The notes: generated by a model not told the origin, from the sequence alone. Positions 24,564-35,091 are shown, counted from the stretch's first letter. The stretch: 64,000 bases of DNA from Pseudoselenomonas ruminantium (GCA_015058625.1 SVCA01000006.1:1-64000); one strand, 5' to 3'. Translations and numbers: made by a program.

Positions 24564-25804
24564 AACATGCGGATACCCTGGTAATTGGCAGCGGCTTTGC
24601 CGGCCTGATGGCGGCTTTGGTCAGTGCCAATCAGAGAAAAAAAGTGACCTTGCTCACCTGCGGGTCGGGTTCACTTTCCTTAAATAGCGGTGTAATTGAT
24701 GTGCTGGGTTATGATGAGCAGCATAATTATGTTGAGTGCCCGCGCAAGGGCATTGAAAGCCTGCCGGCTGAACATCCCTACAGCAAAATCGGGATGGAAA
24801 CGGTGGAAAAAGCTGTGAACTTCTTCCTGGATTTCACCCGGGATTACGGTTTCCCCTATCGTGGTTCTCTGGACCATCAGCTGCTGGTACCCACTGCTGT
24901 GGGCACCATGAAGCCGACCTGTCTGGCACCTCATTGCCTCGATGGCACTAGCCTCCATGGTGAGGAACATATCGTCATCGTGGGCATCAAGGGACTCAAG
25001 GATTTCTATGGCAATATCCTGCAGGATAACCTTCAGCAGTCCTTAAATGGTCAGACCAAGTTCCCGGTAGTGGAAGTGGAAACGCCGCTTCTGGGCGGCC
25101 GCGACATCACCACCATTGATGTCGCCCGCTGGCTGGATACGCAGGAAGGCCGCGATTCCTTTGCTTCGCAGCTCCGTCCTTATGTCCAGTCCGATAACAC
25201 GGTATTCCTGGTTCCGCAGGTACTCGGCACGAAAGGTCAGGAATGTGCCGCCTATATCCATGAGAAATTAGGCGCTGAAGTTCTGGAAACCACCTGCCTG
25301 CCGCCATCTGTCAACGGCCTGCGTCTGCAGAAGATGCTGAAGCAAGCCCTGAAGGATATGAACGTGGAAATTGTGGAAAATACCAAAGTTCTCCGGGCGG
25401 TAAGCGATGGCAAAAAGGTTACGGGGGTTGTAGCTGAGGCTTCGATTCGCGAAAAGACCTACTACGCAGATAAGTTCATCCTGGCTACCGGCGGTCTCTA
25501 CAGCGGCGGCATCACGGTGCGGGAATTTGAACATCCGCAGGAAATGATTTTTGATTTGCCTGTATATATTGAATCCGGCGAGGAAAACTGGAGCAATGCA
25601 GAACTGTTCTCTGCAAAACCTCAGGGCTTTGCCAAGACCGGCGTGCGCACGGACACGAGCCTGCGCCCTGTAGATGCTAATAACGAGCTCGTCTATGAGA
25701 ATGTCTATGTGGTTGGCAGCAATCTGGGTGGTTATGATTTCTGCTTTGAACATTCCGGCAACGGTGTGGCGTTAGCTTCGGCCTACAAAGCCGCATTGAT
25801 GTGA
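24560..25804 (+). CDS. glpB: Anaerobic glycerol-3-phosphate dehydrogenase subunit B
   Basis: A 414-residue flavoprotein with an N-terminal dinucleotide motif LVIGSGFAGLMAAL and the C-terminal FAD-contacting segment NVYVVGSNLGGYD. It bridges GlpA and the GlpC membrane subunit. Start overlaps the glpA stop (ATGA), with aatggaggc as ribosome binding site. Length is that of E. coli GlpB (about 419). Confidence 0.93.
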   Translation: MKHADTLVIGSGFAGLMAALVSANQRKKVTLLTCGSGSLSLNSGVIDVLGYDEQHNYVECPRKGIESLPAEHPYSKIGMETVEKAVNFFLDFTRDYGFPYRGSLDHQLLVPTAVGTMKPTCLAPHCLDGTSLHGEEHIVIVGIKGLKDFYGNILQDNLQQSLNGQTKFPVVEVETPLLGGRDITTIDVARWLDTQEGRDSFASQLRPYVQSDNTVFLVPQVLGTKGQECAAYIHEKLGAEVLETTCLPPSVNGLRLQKMLKQALKDMNVEIVENTKVLRAVSDGKKVTGVVAEASIREKTYYADKFILATGGLYSGGITVREFEHPQEMIFDLPVYIESGEENWSNAELFSAKPQGFAKTGVRTDTSLRPVDANNELVYENVYVVGSNLGGYDFCFEHSGNGVALASAYKAALM

Positions 25805-25822
25805 GGAAGGGAGACTTTGGCG

Positions 25823-27055
25823 ATGAGCGATATTAGTAAGAAAATAGAAGAAATGGAATCGGCTCTCTCGACTGCTGACCATTGCCTGTCCTGCACATCC
25901 TGCATGTCCAGCTGCCCGGTGATGGAAGCAGAAAAGAGCTACCGCGGCCCGAAACTGGTCGGCCCGGCCCATAGCCGCATGCATTTTTCGCAGGATGACT
26001 TTGAAGACAGCTTGGACTTCTGCTCCAACTGCAAGAGCTGCGATAGAGCCTGCCCCTCTGGGGTGGCGGTATCCACGCTGAATATGCTGCAGCGGGCCAA
26101 ATATTATGAAACGCATGAGCATTCCCAGCGGGATGATATGCTGGCTCATGGTGAGCGCATGGCAAAACTTGTCCGCTCTCTGCCCTTTGGTGCAACCTTT
26201 GCTAATCTGGGCATGAGCATTGGCAAGAGCTTGGGTGTGTTCTCGGCTATGGGCATAGCCGGTGAGCGCAGCATGCCGGCTTACGCTTCGGAAAGCTTTA
26301 TGCAGCTCTTTAAGGGCATCAAGCAGCCCCAGAGCGATAAAAAAGTGGTGTTCTTCCCCGGCTGCTTCATCAACGACAACGAACCGCAGGTTGGTGTGGC
26401 CTTTGTCAAGGTCATGAATGCCAACGGCTATGAAGTCCTCGTGGATGAGAAGTTCAACTGCTGTGGTTCGCCGCTGGTGGTTACAGGGTATCTCGATGAG
26501 GCTCACGAACACGCAGATAACAATGTGTCCCGCATTTTGGAATGGAAGAAAAAAGGCATCCCCGTGGTTGCCTGCTGCACCAGCTGCTCGCTGATGCTCA
26601 AACAGGAATATCACGAGTTATTCAATGAAGAAAAGATGCACGAAGCGGGCGAAAACGTCTATGACGCTTTTGAATTCCTGGAGATTCTCGCCGATAAGGG
26701 GCAGCTCAATACAAACTTTAAGCAGGTCGGGGAAAAACTCATGTATCACGTTCCCTGCCACCTCAAGAGTCAGGGCTTCGGTGTTCCGGCCGCCAAGATT
26801 TTGGCGCAGGTTCCCGGGGTTACGGTAGAACAGGCTGATGCCGGTTGTTGCGGCATGAGCGGTAACTACGGCTTCAAGGGAGATAAATACGAAATCTCCA
26901 TGAAGATTGGTGAAAAACTGTTCAACCGGATTAAGGAATCTGCTAGTGACGAAGTCATCTGTGACTGCGGCACCTGCAGACTACAGATCCAACATGGTAC
27001 GCAGGCCAAAACCTGCCATCCCGTTGAGATATTAGCCAAGGCTTATGGGAAATAA
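25823..27055 (+). CDS. glpC: Anaerobic glycerol-3-phosphate dehydrogenase subunit C
   Basis: About 410 residues. Two [4Fe-4S] motifs, CLSCTSCMSSCP and CSNCKSCDRACP, lie in the first 85 residues. Two CCG (heterodisulfide-reductase-like) domains follow, with CCGSPLVV and CCGMSGNYG. In E. coli GlpC tethers the complex to the membrane and reduces quinone. TTG 25817 is an alternative start with a better-spaced aggaaggga; ATG 25823 was kept. Confidence 0.93.
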   Translation: MSDISKKIEEMESALSTADHCLSCTSCMSSCPVMEAEKSYRGPKLVGPAHSRMHFSQDDFEDSLDFCSNCKSCDRACPSGVAVSTLNMLQRAKYYETHEHSQRDDMLAHGERMAKLVRSLPFGATFANLGMSIGKSLGVFSAMGIAGERSMPAYASESFMQLFKGIKQPQSDKKVVFFPGCFINDNEPQVGVAFVKVMNANGYEVLVDEKFNCCGSPLVVTGYLDEAHEHADNNVSRILEWKKKGIPVVACCTSCSLMLKQEYHELFNEEKMHEAGENVYDAFEFLEILADKGQLNTNFKQVGEKLMYHVPCHLKSQGFGVPAAKILAQVPGVTVEQADAGCCGMSGNYGFKGDKYEISMKIGEKLFNRIKESASDEVICDCGTCRLQIQHGTQAKTCHPVEILAKAYGK

Positions 27056-27082
27056 CCCATAGTTAAGGAAGGAGGATTTTCG

Positions 27083-27391
27083 ATGATTCGGAGAATTGTA
27101 CTCATCTGTTCTGCCGGTGTGTCCACCAATATGCTGGTGCGCCGCATGGAGCATGAGGCAGCAAGACTGGGGTATCCCTGCTCGGTGACTTTCTATCCTA
27201 TTCAGGAAGTTAAGGAAGCAGCCCAGTTCGCTGATGTAATGCTTCTGGCTCCCCAGTCCGCATTTGAACTGCCGGAGATTCAGGTCAAGTATCCCAATGT
27301 CAAATCAGCGGTCATTCCCAAGGATTTGTATGCCAGCATTGACTCGGTAAAAATCCTGGACCTGGCACAGAAAATTGCCGGGGATTATTGA
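27083..27391 (+). CDS. Orphan PTS lactose/cellobiose-type EIIB
   Basis: A 102-residue complete EIIB domain of the lactose/cellobiose (Chb) type: IVLICSAGVSTNMLVRRME, with Cys9 as the phosphorylation site, and the ADVMLLAPQSAFEL strand. No EIIA or EIIC is encoded nearby; glpC precedes it by 27 nt and glpK follows by 62 nt. An active permease would need partners elsewhere. In this place a regulatory role, such as sensing PTS phosphorylation state for glycerol use, is an inference. Confidence 0.88.
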   Translation: MIRRIVLICSAGVSTNMLVRRMEHEAARLGYPCSVTFYPIQEVKEAAQFADVMLLAPQSAFELPEIQVKYPNVKSAVIPKDLYASIDSVKILDLAQKIAGDY

Positions 27392-27414
27392 GAATTATCT
27401 AAATCTTAATTTGA

Positions 27415-28956
<1,542 letters not shown>

Positions 28957-28977
28957 GTATATCGGATAGTAAAAGAT

Positions 28978-29040
28978 AAGAGCCTTCCCCCTTGGGGAAG
29001 GTGCCCCAACAGGGGCAGATGAGGTTTAGGGAAGGCTTTT
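28978..29040 (+). repeat. Family B double-hairpin repeat, copy 1
   Basis: ccttcccccttggggaagg forms hairpin 1, tgccccaacaggggca forms hairpin 2, then gatgaggtt. The outer arms agccttccc / gggaaggct enclose the element, and TTTT follows. It lies between glpK and glpF and could be a terminator or processing site. Confidence 0.75.
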
Positions 29041-29086
29041 ATCCTGCTATACAGCTATAATCTATTTATAAGAAAGAGGGATAATC

Positions 29087-29824
29087 ATGGTAACAGGTAC
29101 GGAAAACTTGTTCGGCGAGTTCATGGGCACGATGGTCCTGCTCGTCTTTGGTTGCGGCGTTTGTGCAAATATGACGCTGACCAAATCCAAAGGTCAGGCC
29201 GGCGGCTGGATTTGCATAGGCTTCGGATGGGCATTTGCCGTTACTCTCGGTGTATTCACGGCTACGACGCTGGGCGCGCCTCAGGGGGATCTGAACCCGG
29301 CGGTTACGTTGGCTAAGATGATGGCTGGTATCTATACCTTTAACCAGTTCGTTATGACTTCTATCGTACAGATTCTCGGTGGTATCGTTGGTGCCGCTAT
29401 CGTATGGCTGGCTTACCTGCCGCATTGGGCAGAAACGGAAGATCCGGCTGCCAAACTGGGTGTGTTTGCCACCGGCCCGGCTATCCGCAATCCGGCAGCA
29501 AACTTCCTCTGCGAGGCTATTGCTACGTTCTTCCTCGTGTTCGTCATCTGGATGATTTTCTCCAAACCGGTTGGTGCGCTCGTTCCGGGCTATGGTCCCT
29601 ACATCGTAGGTATCTTGATTCTGGCTCTTGGCCTTTCTCTGGGCGGCCCCACGGGTTATGCCATGAACCCCGCCCGTGACCTTGGTCCGCGCATTGCCCA
29701 TGCAATCCTGCCGATTGCTGGCAAAGGCAGCTCCGATTGGGGTTACGCTTGGATTCCTGTTGTTGCTCCTCTGTGCGGTGCACTGGTAGCTTATCTCGTT
29801 GCTTCCAGCTGCGGCATTTTCTAA
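29087..29824 (+). CDS. glpF: Glycerol uptake facilitator (aquaglyceroporin)
   Basis: A 245-residue MIP-family channel with six membrane segments. Both half-helix motifs are present: NPAVTLA near residue 69 and NPARDLGPR near residue 196. The arginine after the second NPA and the following Asp fit the aquaglyceroporin type. Start has agaaagaggg upstream. It completes the glp cluster, about 130 nt after glpK. Confidence 0.93.
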   Translation: MVTGTENLFGEFMGTMVLLVFGCGVCANMTLTKSKGQAGGWICIGFGWAFAVTLGVFTATTLGAPQGDLNPAVTLAKMMAGIYTFNQFVMTSIVQILGGIVGAAIVWLAYLPHWAETEDPAAKLGVFATGPAIRNPAANFLCEAIATFFLVFVIWMIFSKPVGALVPGYGPYIVGILILALGLSLGGPTGYAMNPARDLGPRIAHAILPIAGKGSSDWGYAWIPVVAPLCGALVAYLVASSCGIF

Positions 29825-29868
29825 AAAAATCTCCTAAGTTCATTTTTCCCCTAAAGATTCCATAACAA

Positions 29869-29915
29869 AAAATACGCTGCGGTCATGAGAAATCCTCATG
29901 ACCGCAGCGTATTTT
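29869..29915. terminator. Bidirectional terminator
   Basis: A 21-bp perfect inverted repeat aaaatacgctgcggtcatga(g) / complement with a short loop. It lies between glpF and the convergent membrane protein gene. U runs exist on both strands. Confidence 0.9.
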
Positions 29916-29926
29916 AATCGAGAAAT

Positions 29927-30670
29927 TTATTTCGATTCCGGCATTTGCAGATAGTCATTGCCGTCTTCGCCGAAGAGATATTCACCAGAGAAGAATTTGA
30001 TGGGGACGGCGGTAAGCAGGCCACCGAGCAGGAACATGAAAGTTGTGGGAATCAAAACCGTATAGCGTATAGCTTCGTAGAAGGTCTGGCCAGCGGCAAT
30101 TTCCTTGGACAGAAGCTGCCAGAGAAGCGCGGTGCTGCCCAGTCCTTCAACCAGCCCGATGAACAGAATCATATTCACAGTACTGGGAGTAACAATTCCG
30201 TGTGTCAGGGCTGCTGCGATAACGGAGCCGACGATTATCAGAGCTGTGCACCAAACGATGAAGTGAAGGTAATTCTTGCGCAGGGCAAGAATCTTAAAAT
30301 ATTTACGATTCACATAGATAGAAGCAACACACCATAAAACCAGAGCAGCGGCACCAAGCAGGTTGCTGACGATGTTCATCAGAATCATGCTGACAAATAC
30401 ACAGGGCAGTAAGCGCAGCAGATAATGCAAAACCTTATTCTTATAATAAATATAGAGACTGACAACAATCAGGCTGAGCGAGACAACGACCTGCAGTAGA
30501 GCCGCGGGCTTAATAAAAGTTCGGATGGATAAATCTGTGGAAAATAAAGTGTACTGGAAAAAGAAATTGACGAGAGCAAAAACCGCCAGGAATGAAATGA
30601 ACTTGTTGCAGCGGCTTTGTTCTTTAGGAGAAAAATCATTTTGGTCTAAACATGCTTTTACTGTACTCAT
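29927..30670 (-). CDS. Hypothetical polytopic membrane protein
   Basis: A 247-residue protein with about six hydrophobic segments starting near residue 25 (FISFLAVFALVNFFF) and a short hydrophilic N-terminus (MSTVKACLDQNDFSPKEQSR). I do not recognise the family, and there is no charged motif suggesting a known transporter. ATG 30670 is preceded by a strong caggaggttt. It is convergent with glpF and divergent from the 230-residue gene. Confidence 0.75.
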   Translation of the reverse strand: MSTVKACLDQNDFSPKEQSRCNKFISFLAVFALVNFFFQYTLFSTDLSIRTFIKPAALLQVVVSLSLIVVSLYIYYKNKVLHYLLRLLPCVFVSMILMNIVSNLLGAAALVLWCVASIYVNRKYFKILALRKNYLHFIVWCTALIIVGSVIAAALTHGIVTPSTVNMILFIGLVEGLGSTALLWQLLSKEIAAGQTFYEAIRYTVLIPTTFMFLLGGLLTAVPIKFFSGEYLFGEDGNDYLQMPESK

Positions 30671-30826
30671 ATAAACCTCCTGAAAATGAAAATAACATGA
30701 AAACAAGGAGAGTATAACAAGCGTAGATTAAAATTTGCTTAAATTGTTACAATTCTAATACAAATTTAATAAATTTATCGTAGCATAATTATTGCCCGAT
30801 GAAACAGGATATGGAGAGCGATAACT

Positions 30827-31519
30827 ATGGATAGTCAGGACTTCAAAAAACGCTGTGAATATGAACTGCTGCGGGAGAATCTGGCAGAGCTGTTTCAAAA
30901 ATATGAGACGGGCGCCTTAAACGCCAGCGCTGCCTATGGGGAGTCTGGAAATCTGCTGGAATATGACGCGCATTGTGCAGAAGGGCTCTTTTTACGGTTC
31001 TATGCCCTGCGGCATCTGGTGAAGCCGGAGCAGAAGAATCCGGAGTTCTTTGCCCATGAAGGTCGGGCAGAGGTTAAAATTCTGCGGCAGCTGATGACGG
31101 AAGAACTTCATTATTACCTGCTGGATAAGCAGGCGGTATTGAACCGTGTCAGCAAGGAATTTTACGGCTATCTCCATGCATTTTATGCGGCGGATAATTA
31201 TCTGGCGGTGGTGCAGAAAATCAGCCTGTTTGAGGGAATCTGCATAGGAAGCAAGCTTCCTATGGATGCGCACTGCCTGCGGTTTGTCCAGCCTTACCTC
31301 AACTATATAATCGGCATGGCCGGTAATATGACGGCAGCGGAAGCCGGACGGTTCCATGATATCTTGGCCAAAATCAGCAGGATTATGGCAGAAAAAGCCC
31401 GGGAACTATCGGAGCGGCAGGTAACGCTCCGGGAGATTGAGTTCGGCGTATTGGAAAAAGAGCTGGCGCGTATTTTACAGGATATTCAGCCGCAGCTGCG
31501 GCTGGAACATAAAAGTTAA
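30827..31519 (+). CDS. Hypothetical protein, 230 residues
   Basis: A soluble, helical protein that I do not recognise. It has no signal peptide, P-loop or metal motif. The C-terminal 40 residues are strongly charged (LSERQVTLREIEFGVLEKEL) and may form a coiled coil. It ends 15 nt before the flotillin gene, so the two are probably co-transcribed, which suggests a membrane-scaffold partner role (inference). Upstream gagagcgata is a weak ribosome binding site. Confidence 0.68.
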   Translation: MDSQDFKKRCEYELLRENLAELFQKYETGALNASAAYGESGNLLEYDAHCAEGLFLRFYALRHLVKPEQKNPEFFAHEGRAEVKILRQLMTEELHYYLLDKQAVLNRVSKEFYGYLHAFYAADNYLAVVQKISLFEGICIGSKLPMDAHCLRFVQPYLNYIIGMAGNMTAAEAGRFHDILAKISRIMAEKARELSERQVTLREIEFGVLEKELARILQDIQPQLRLEHKS

Positions 31520-31534
31520 TTTATTACAAGGTGG

Positions 31535-33055
31535 ATGTTGATTTTGGAATTATATCTTATGATTTTTGGCGTTGTAGTCGTTATCCTGATGGCGATTGCA
31601 CTGACCTGCTGGGTGAAGGCTCCGCCTGATGTAGCGTTCATTCTCTCCGGCTGGCGGGCTACGCCGCGCATGCTGGTGGGCCAGGGCGGCGTGAAGGTGC
31701 CGCTGTTGGAACGTGTGGACAAGCTCTATCTGGGACAGATGACCGTGGACATCCGCACTCAGCAGAGCGTGCCAACGAATGACTTTATCAATGTCAAGGT
31801 GGATGCAGTCGCCAAGGTCTCCGTGGATGATTCCGCTGAAGCCCGCTTGTTGGCTTCCAAGAACTTTCTGAACCTCACGCCGGAACTTATCGCCGACCAG
31901 CTGCGTGATTCTCTCGAAGGCAATATGCGTGAGATTGTGGGCACCTTGTCGTTGAAGGAAATCAGCACTAACCGTGATTCTTTCTCCGAGCAGGTTAAGG
32001 CTGCCGCTGCGCAGGATATGGAACGCTTGGGTATCAAGGTGATTTCCTGCAACATTCAGAACATCACCGATGAAACAGGCCTCATCACGGATTTGGGCGC
32101 GGATAATACGGCCCGCATCCGCAAGGACGCATCCATTGCCAAGGCTTTGGCTGACCGGGATGTCAGCGTAAAACAGGCCGAGGCCATGAAAGAAGCCAAC
32201 GATGCCAAGGTCAAGGCGGAACTCGAAATTGCCCAGCGTCAGAATGAACTGGCCATCCGCAAGGCAGAGCTCAAGCGGGAGTCCGACATCAAGCAGGCAG
32301 AGGCCGATGCGGCTTATGCTATTCAGGAACAGGAACAGCGCAAGGCCATCGAGACGGCCACGGTGGATGCGGAAATCGCCAAGGCCAACCGCGAAGAAGC
32401 TCTGCGCAAACAGCAGGTAGCTGTCCGCGAGCAGGAACTGGCGGCAGAAGTCCAGAAGAAAGCCGATGCGGAAAAATACAACATCAGCAAGCAGGCCGAA
32501 GCCGAACTAGCCAAACGCCAGCGCGAATCCGAAGCAAAACTCTATGAACAGCAGAGAGATGCCGAAGCTCAGAAGGCACAGGCAGAAGCCAAGAAATACG
32601 CCATGGAACAGGAAGCTGCCGGTATCACCGCCAAAGCGCAGGCCGAAGCAGAAGCCATCCGCCTGAAAGGTGAAGCAGAAGCAGCCGCTATGGACAAGAA
32701 AGCCGAAGCGCTCAAGAAATACGGCAAGGCGGCTATGGCGCAGATGGCCATTGAAATTTTGCCCAAGGTGGCCGCTGAAGTGGCCAAGCCTTTGGGCACC
32801 ATCGACAAAGTAACCATCTTTGGCGGTGGCAATGGCAACGGTATGTCCTCCATGAGCGACAACGTGCCGCTGGTCATGGCTAAGACCATCCAAACCATCA
32901 AAGAAGCCACCGGCGTAGATATCGCCGAAATCATGCGGGCGGAATCCTATGATGCCAAAACCACGAAAAACGTCAACGTCACCGGCATGACGGAAAAAGA
33001 AGCCCGGGAAGCTGTGGGAGCTGCTGCCATGGCCGAAGCCATCCCCGCCAAATAA
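31535..33055 (+). CDS. Flotillin/SPFH-domain membrane protein
   Basis: A 506-residue flotillin-like protein. One N-terminal membrane segment (LYLMIFGVVVVILMAIAL) is followed by an SPFH/band-7 domain (residues ~35-200), then a long Ala/Glu/Lys-rich coiled coil (~210-405) with many AEA and KAEAEA units, and a C-terminal glycine-rich region. Such proteins form membrane microdomain scaffolds. The start is uncertain between ATG 31535 and TTG 31544 because aaggtgg directly abuts the ATG. It follows the 230-residue unknown gene and precedes glpK2. Confidence 0.9.
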   Translation: MLILELYLMIFGVVVVILMAIALTCWVKAPPDVAFILSGWRATPRMLVGQGGVKVPLLERVDKLYLGQMTVDIRTQQSVPTNDFINVKVDAVAKVSVDDSAEARLLASKNFLNLTPELIADQLRDSLEGNMREIVGTLSLKEISTNRDSFSEQVKAAAAQDMERLGIKVISCNIQNITDETGLITDLGADNTARIRKDASIAKALADRDVSVKQAEAMKEANDAKVKAELEIAQRQNELAIRKAELKRESDIKQAEADAAYAIQEQEQRKAIETATVDAEIAKANREEALRKQQVAVREQELAAEVQKKADAEKYNISKQAEAELAKRQRESEAKLYEQQRDAEAQKAQAEAKKYAMEQEAAGITAKAQAEAEAIRLKGEAEAAAMDKKAEALKKYGKAAMAQMAIEILPKVAAEVAKPLGTIDKVTIFGGGNGNGMSSMSDNVPLVMAKTIQTIKEATGVDIAEIMRAESYDAKTTKNVNVTGMTEKEAREAVGAAAMAEAIPAK

Positions 33056-33116
33056 GCAGTAATAAAAGCCATATACAGAAAAATACAGTTAATACAATAA
33101 ATAAGTAAGACCTAAG

Positions 33117-33185
33117 AGTCCGGTATCCCCTTTTCCACAGCGTTTGGCAAGACTGTTTGAGCGTAGGGAAAGGGGATACCGGACT
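33117..33185 (-). repeat. Family A hairpin repeat, copy 4 (inverted)
   Basis: Arms agtccggtatccccttttcc / ggaaaggggataccggact (one bulge). The core reads in reverse: on the minus strand ctacgctcaaacagtcttgc then caaacgct. The first 13 bases match the family C core exactly, which links families A and C. It lies between flotillin and glpK2. Confidence 0.82.
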
Positions 33186-33289
33186 TCGTCTTGTCATAAC
33201 GATGTATGCACGGTCTTTCTATTGCGCAAAGAAACTACTTATTATATACTATTCCTAGTGATTTAATGGAATGAAGGATGTGGTACTCG

Positions 33290-34786
33290 ATGAGTGAAAA
33301 GTATGTTTTGGCGCTGGATTCGGGCACGATTAAAAACCGCGCAGTTATTTTCAACTCTAAGGGCGAAATGGTTTCCTATGCAGAAAAGAAAATCAGTGTG
33401 AACAAGCCGCACAAAGGCTGGGTGGAGCAGGACCCGGATGAAATCTGGAGCACGCAGCTGTGGACGGCGAAGGAAGCTATTCAGCTGGCGAAGATTTCCC
33501 ATCGGGACATTGCGGGCATCGGTGTCACCAACCAGCGGGAGACGACCATTGTCTGGAACAAGAATACGGGCCGTCCCATTTATCCGGCTATCAGCTGGGA
33601 ATCCCAGCAGACGGAAGGCATCTGCAAACGTCTGGTTAATGCTGGCCTGCAGGAGGAAATCAAACAGAAGACCTCGCTGGTTATCAATCCCTATTTCTCG
33701 GCTACAAAACTCTGCTGGATTTTGGAAAATGTGCTGGGCGCCAAGGAGATGGCAGAAAACGGCGAACTGCTGTTCGGTACGGTGGACACCTGGCTCATGT
33801 GGAAACTCAGCGGCGGAGAGATTTTTGCTACGGATTATTCCAATGCTTCCCGTACCATGATGTTCAATCTGCGCAATCTGGACTGGGATGATGATATTCT
33901 GGAACATCTGGGCATTCCCCGCAGGATGCTGCCGGAAGTGTGTCCTTCCAGCCATGTTTATGGTGAAACGGATGCGGCAGTTATTGGTTCCCGTATTCCC
34001 ATCGCGGGCTGTATCGGCAACCAGCAGGCGGATTTGTTCGGCGAAGCCTGCTTCAAGAAGGGCATGGCCAAGAATACTTATGGTGAAGGTTCCTTCTTCC
34101 TGATGAATGCGGGCAAGAAGTACCACAGCTCGAAGAACGGCCTGATTACTACGATTGCCTGGGGCATTGGCAAGGAAATCACCTATGCGCTGGAAGGCAG
34201 TGTGCTGGTGTCCGGTGCCACTTTGAAATGGGTTAAGGAAGGTTTGGGGCTTATCGATTCCCTGTCGGATTCGGAATGGCTGGCCAAGCAGGTGCCGGAT
34301 GCGGACGGCGTTTATTTCGTTCCCGCCTTCCGCGGACTGTCGGCGCCGTACTGGGATATGGAAACCAGCGGCATGATTATCGGCATCAACGAGGATACCC
34401 AGCGGGCGCATATCGTGCGGGCGGCTTTGGAAGCGCTGGCTTATCAGGTGCGCGATGTGTATGAAGCGATTACTTCCGATACCGGCATGGACATCAAGAG
34501 TCTGCATGTGGATGGCGGTGCCAGCCAGAATCATGCGCTAATGCAGTTTCAGGCAGACCTTTTGAATATCCCGGTAATCCGCCCTTACGTGGCGGAAACC
34601 ACGGCGTTGGGCGCCGCCTTTATGGCAGGTCTGGCCACCGGCGTATGGGAGAGTGTGGACGAGCTCAAGAAACTCTGGCGGGAAGGCATGCGCTTTAAGC
34701 CGGCCATGAGTGAAAGAGGACGGGCGGCACTCTATGATGGGTGGCAGGAAGCTGTTTCCCGCGTAATGGGCTGGCCTAACAAATAA
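33290..34786 (+). CDS. Divergent glycerol kinase paralogue, probably catalytically inactive
   Basis: A 498-residue FGGY-family protein colinear with the GlpK at 27454 throughout. The catalytic base Asp244 of GlpK (AGDQQAA) is Asn here (IGNQQAD, codon aac at 34019-34021). The phosphate-binding motif GTTSNR becomes GTIKNR (residues 12-17), and KNTYGTG becomes KNTYGEG. The glycerol-contact RE in TNQRETT and the Tyr in PYFSATK are kept. Loss of the catalytic Asp predicts little or no kinase activity; a regulatory role or a different chemistry is inferred. The start at 33290 aligns residue for residue with GlpK. Confidence 0.88.
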   Translation: MSEKYVLALDSGTIKNRAVIFNSKGEMVSYAEKKISVNKPHKGWVEQDPDEIWSTQLWTAKEAIQLAKISHRDIAGIGVTNQRETTIVWNKNTGRPIYPAISWESQQTEGICKRLVNAGLQEEIKQKTSLVINPYFSATKLCWILENVLGAKEMAENGELLFGTVDTWLMWKLSGGEIFATDYSNASRTMMFNLRNLDWDDDILEHLGIPRRMLPEVCPSSHVYGETDAAVIGSRIPIAGCIGNQQADLFGEACFKKGMAKNTYGEGSFFLMNAGKKYHSSKNGLITTIAWGIGKEITYALEGSVLVSGATLKWVKEGLGLIDSLSDSEWLAKQVPDADGVYFVPAFRGLSAPYWDMETSGMIIGINEDTQRAHIVRAALEALAYQVRDVYEAITSDTGMDIKSLHVDGGASQNHALMQFQADLLNIPVIRPYVAETTALGAAFMAGLATGVWESVDELKKLWREGMRFKPAMSERGRAALYDGWQEAVSRVMGWPNK

Positions 34787-34801
34787 AAAGTTATTACGAT
34801 G

Positions 34802-35003
34802 CGTGGGGCTGGGCGGTTTGCCACCGCTCAGCTCTTGCCTTCGGGCTAAAACTATTTTTGCTTATCAATTAAGTATCTGGAAAAGTCAAAACTCGCTGCG
34901 CTCAAACAGTAGACTTTTCCAGATATTGCAGAGGTAAGCAAAAATAGTTTTTTTACGCCCTGCGGCAAAACGCTTCGCTTGTGGCAAACCGCCCAGCCCC
35001 ACG
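34802..35003 (+). repeat. Family C nested-hairpin repeat, copy 3
   Basis: Three nested perfect stems. Outer: cgtggggctgggcggtttgc(ca) 34802-34823 / 34982-35003. Middle: aaaactatttttgctta 34848-34864 / taagcaaaaatagtttt 34935-34951. Inner: tatctggaaaagtc 34874-34887 / gacttttccagata 34912-34925. The loop holds the core aaaactcgctgcgctcaaac at 34888 onward. It lies between glpK2 and rpiB. Confidence 0.9.
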
Positions 35004-35091
35004 AAGGCATGTATTTCCCACAATTTAAGGTATGCTTTTTGGACTTATTGTGCTAAAATGTACTTTAGTATGTATGAAAGGCGGGAATTTC

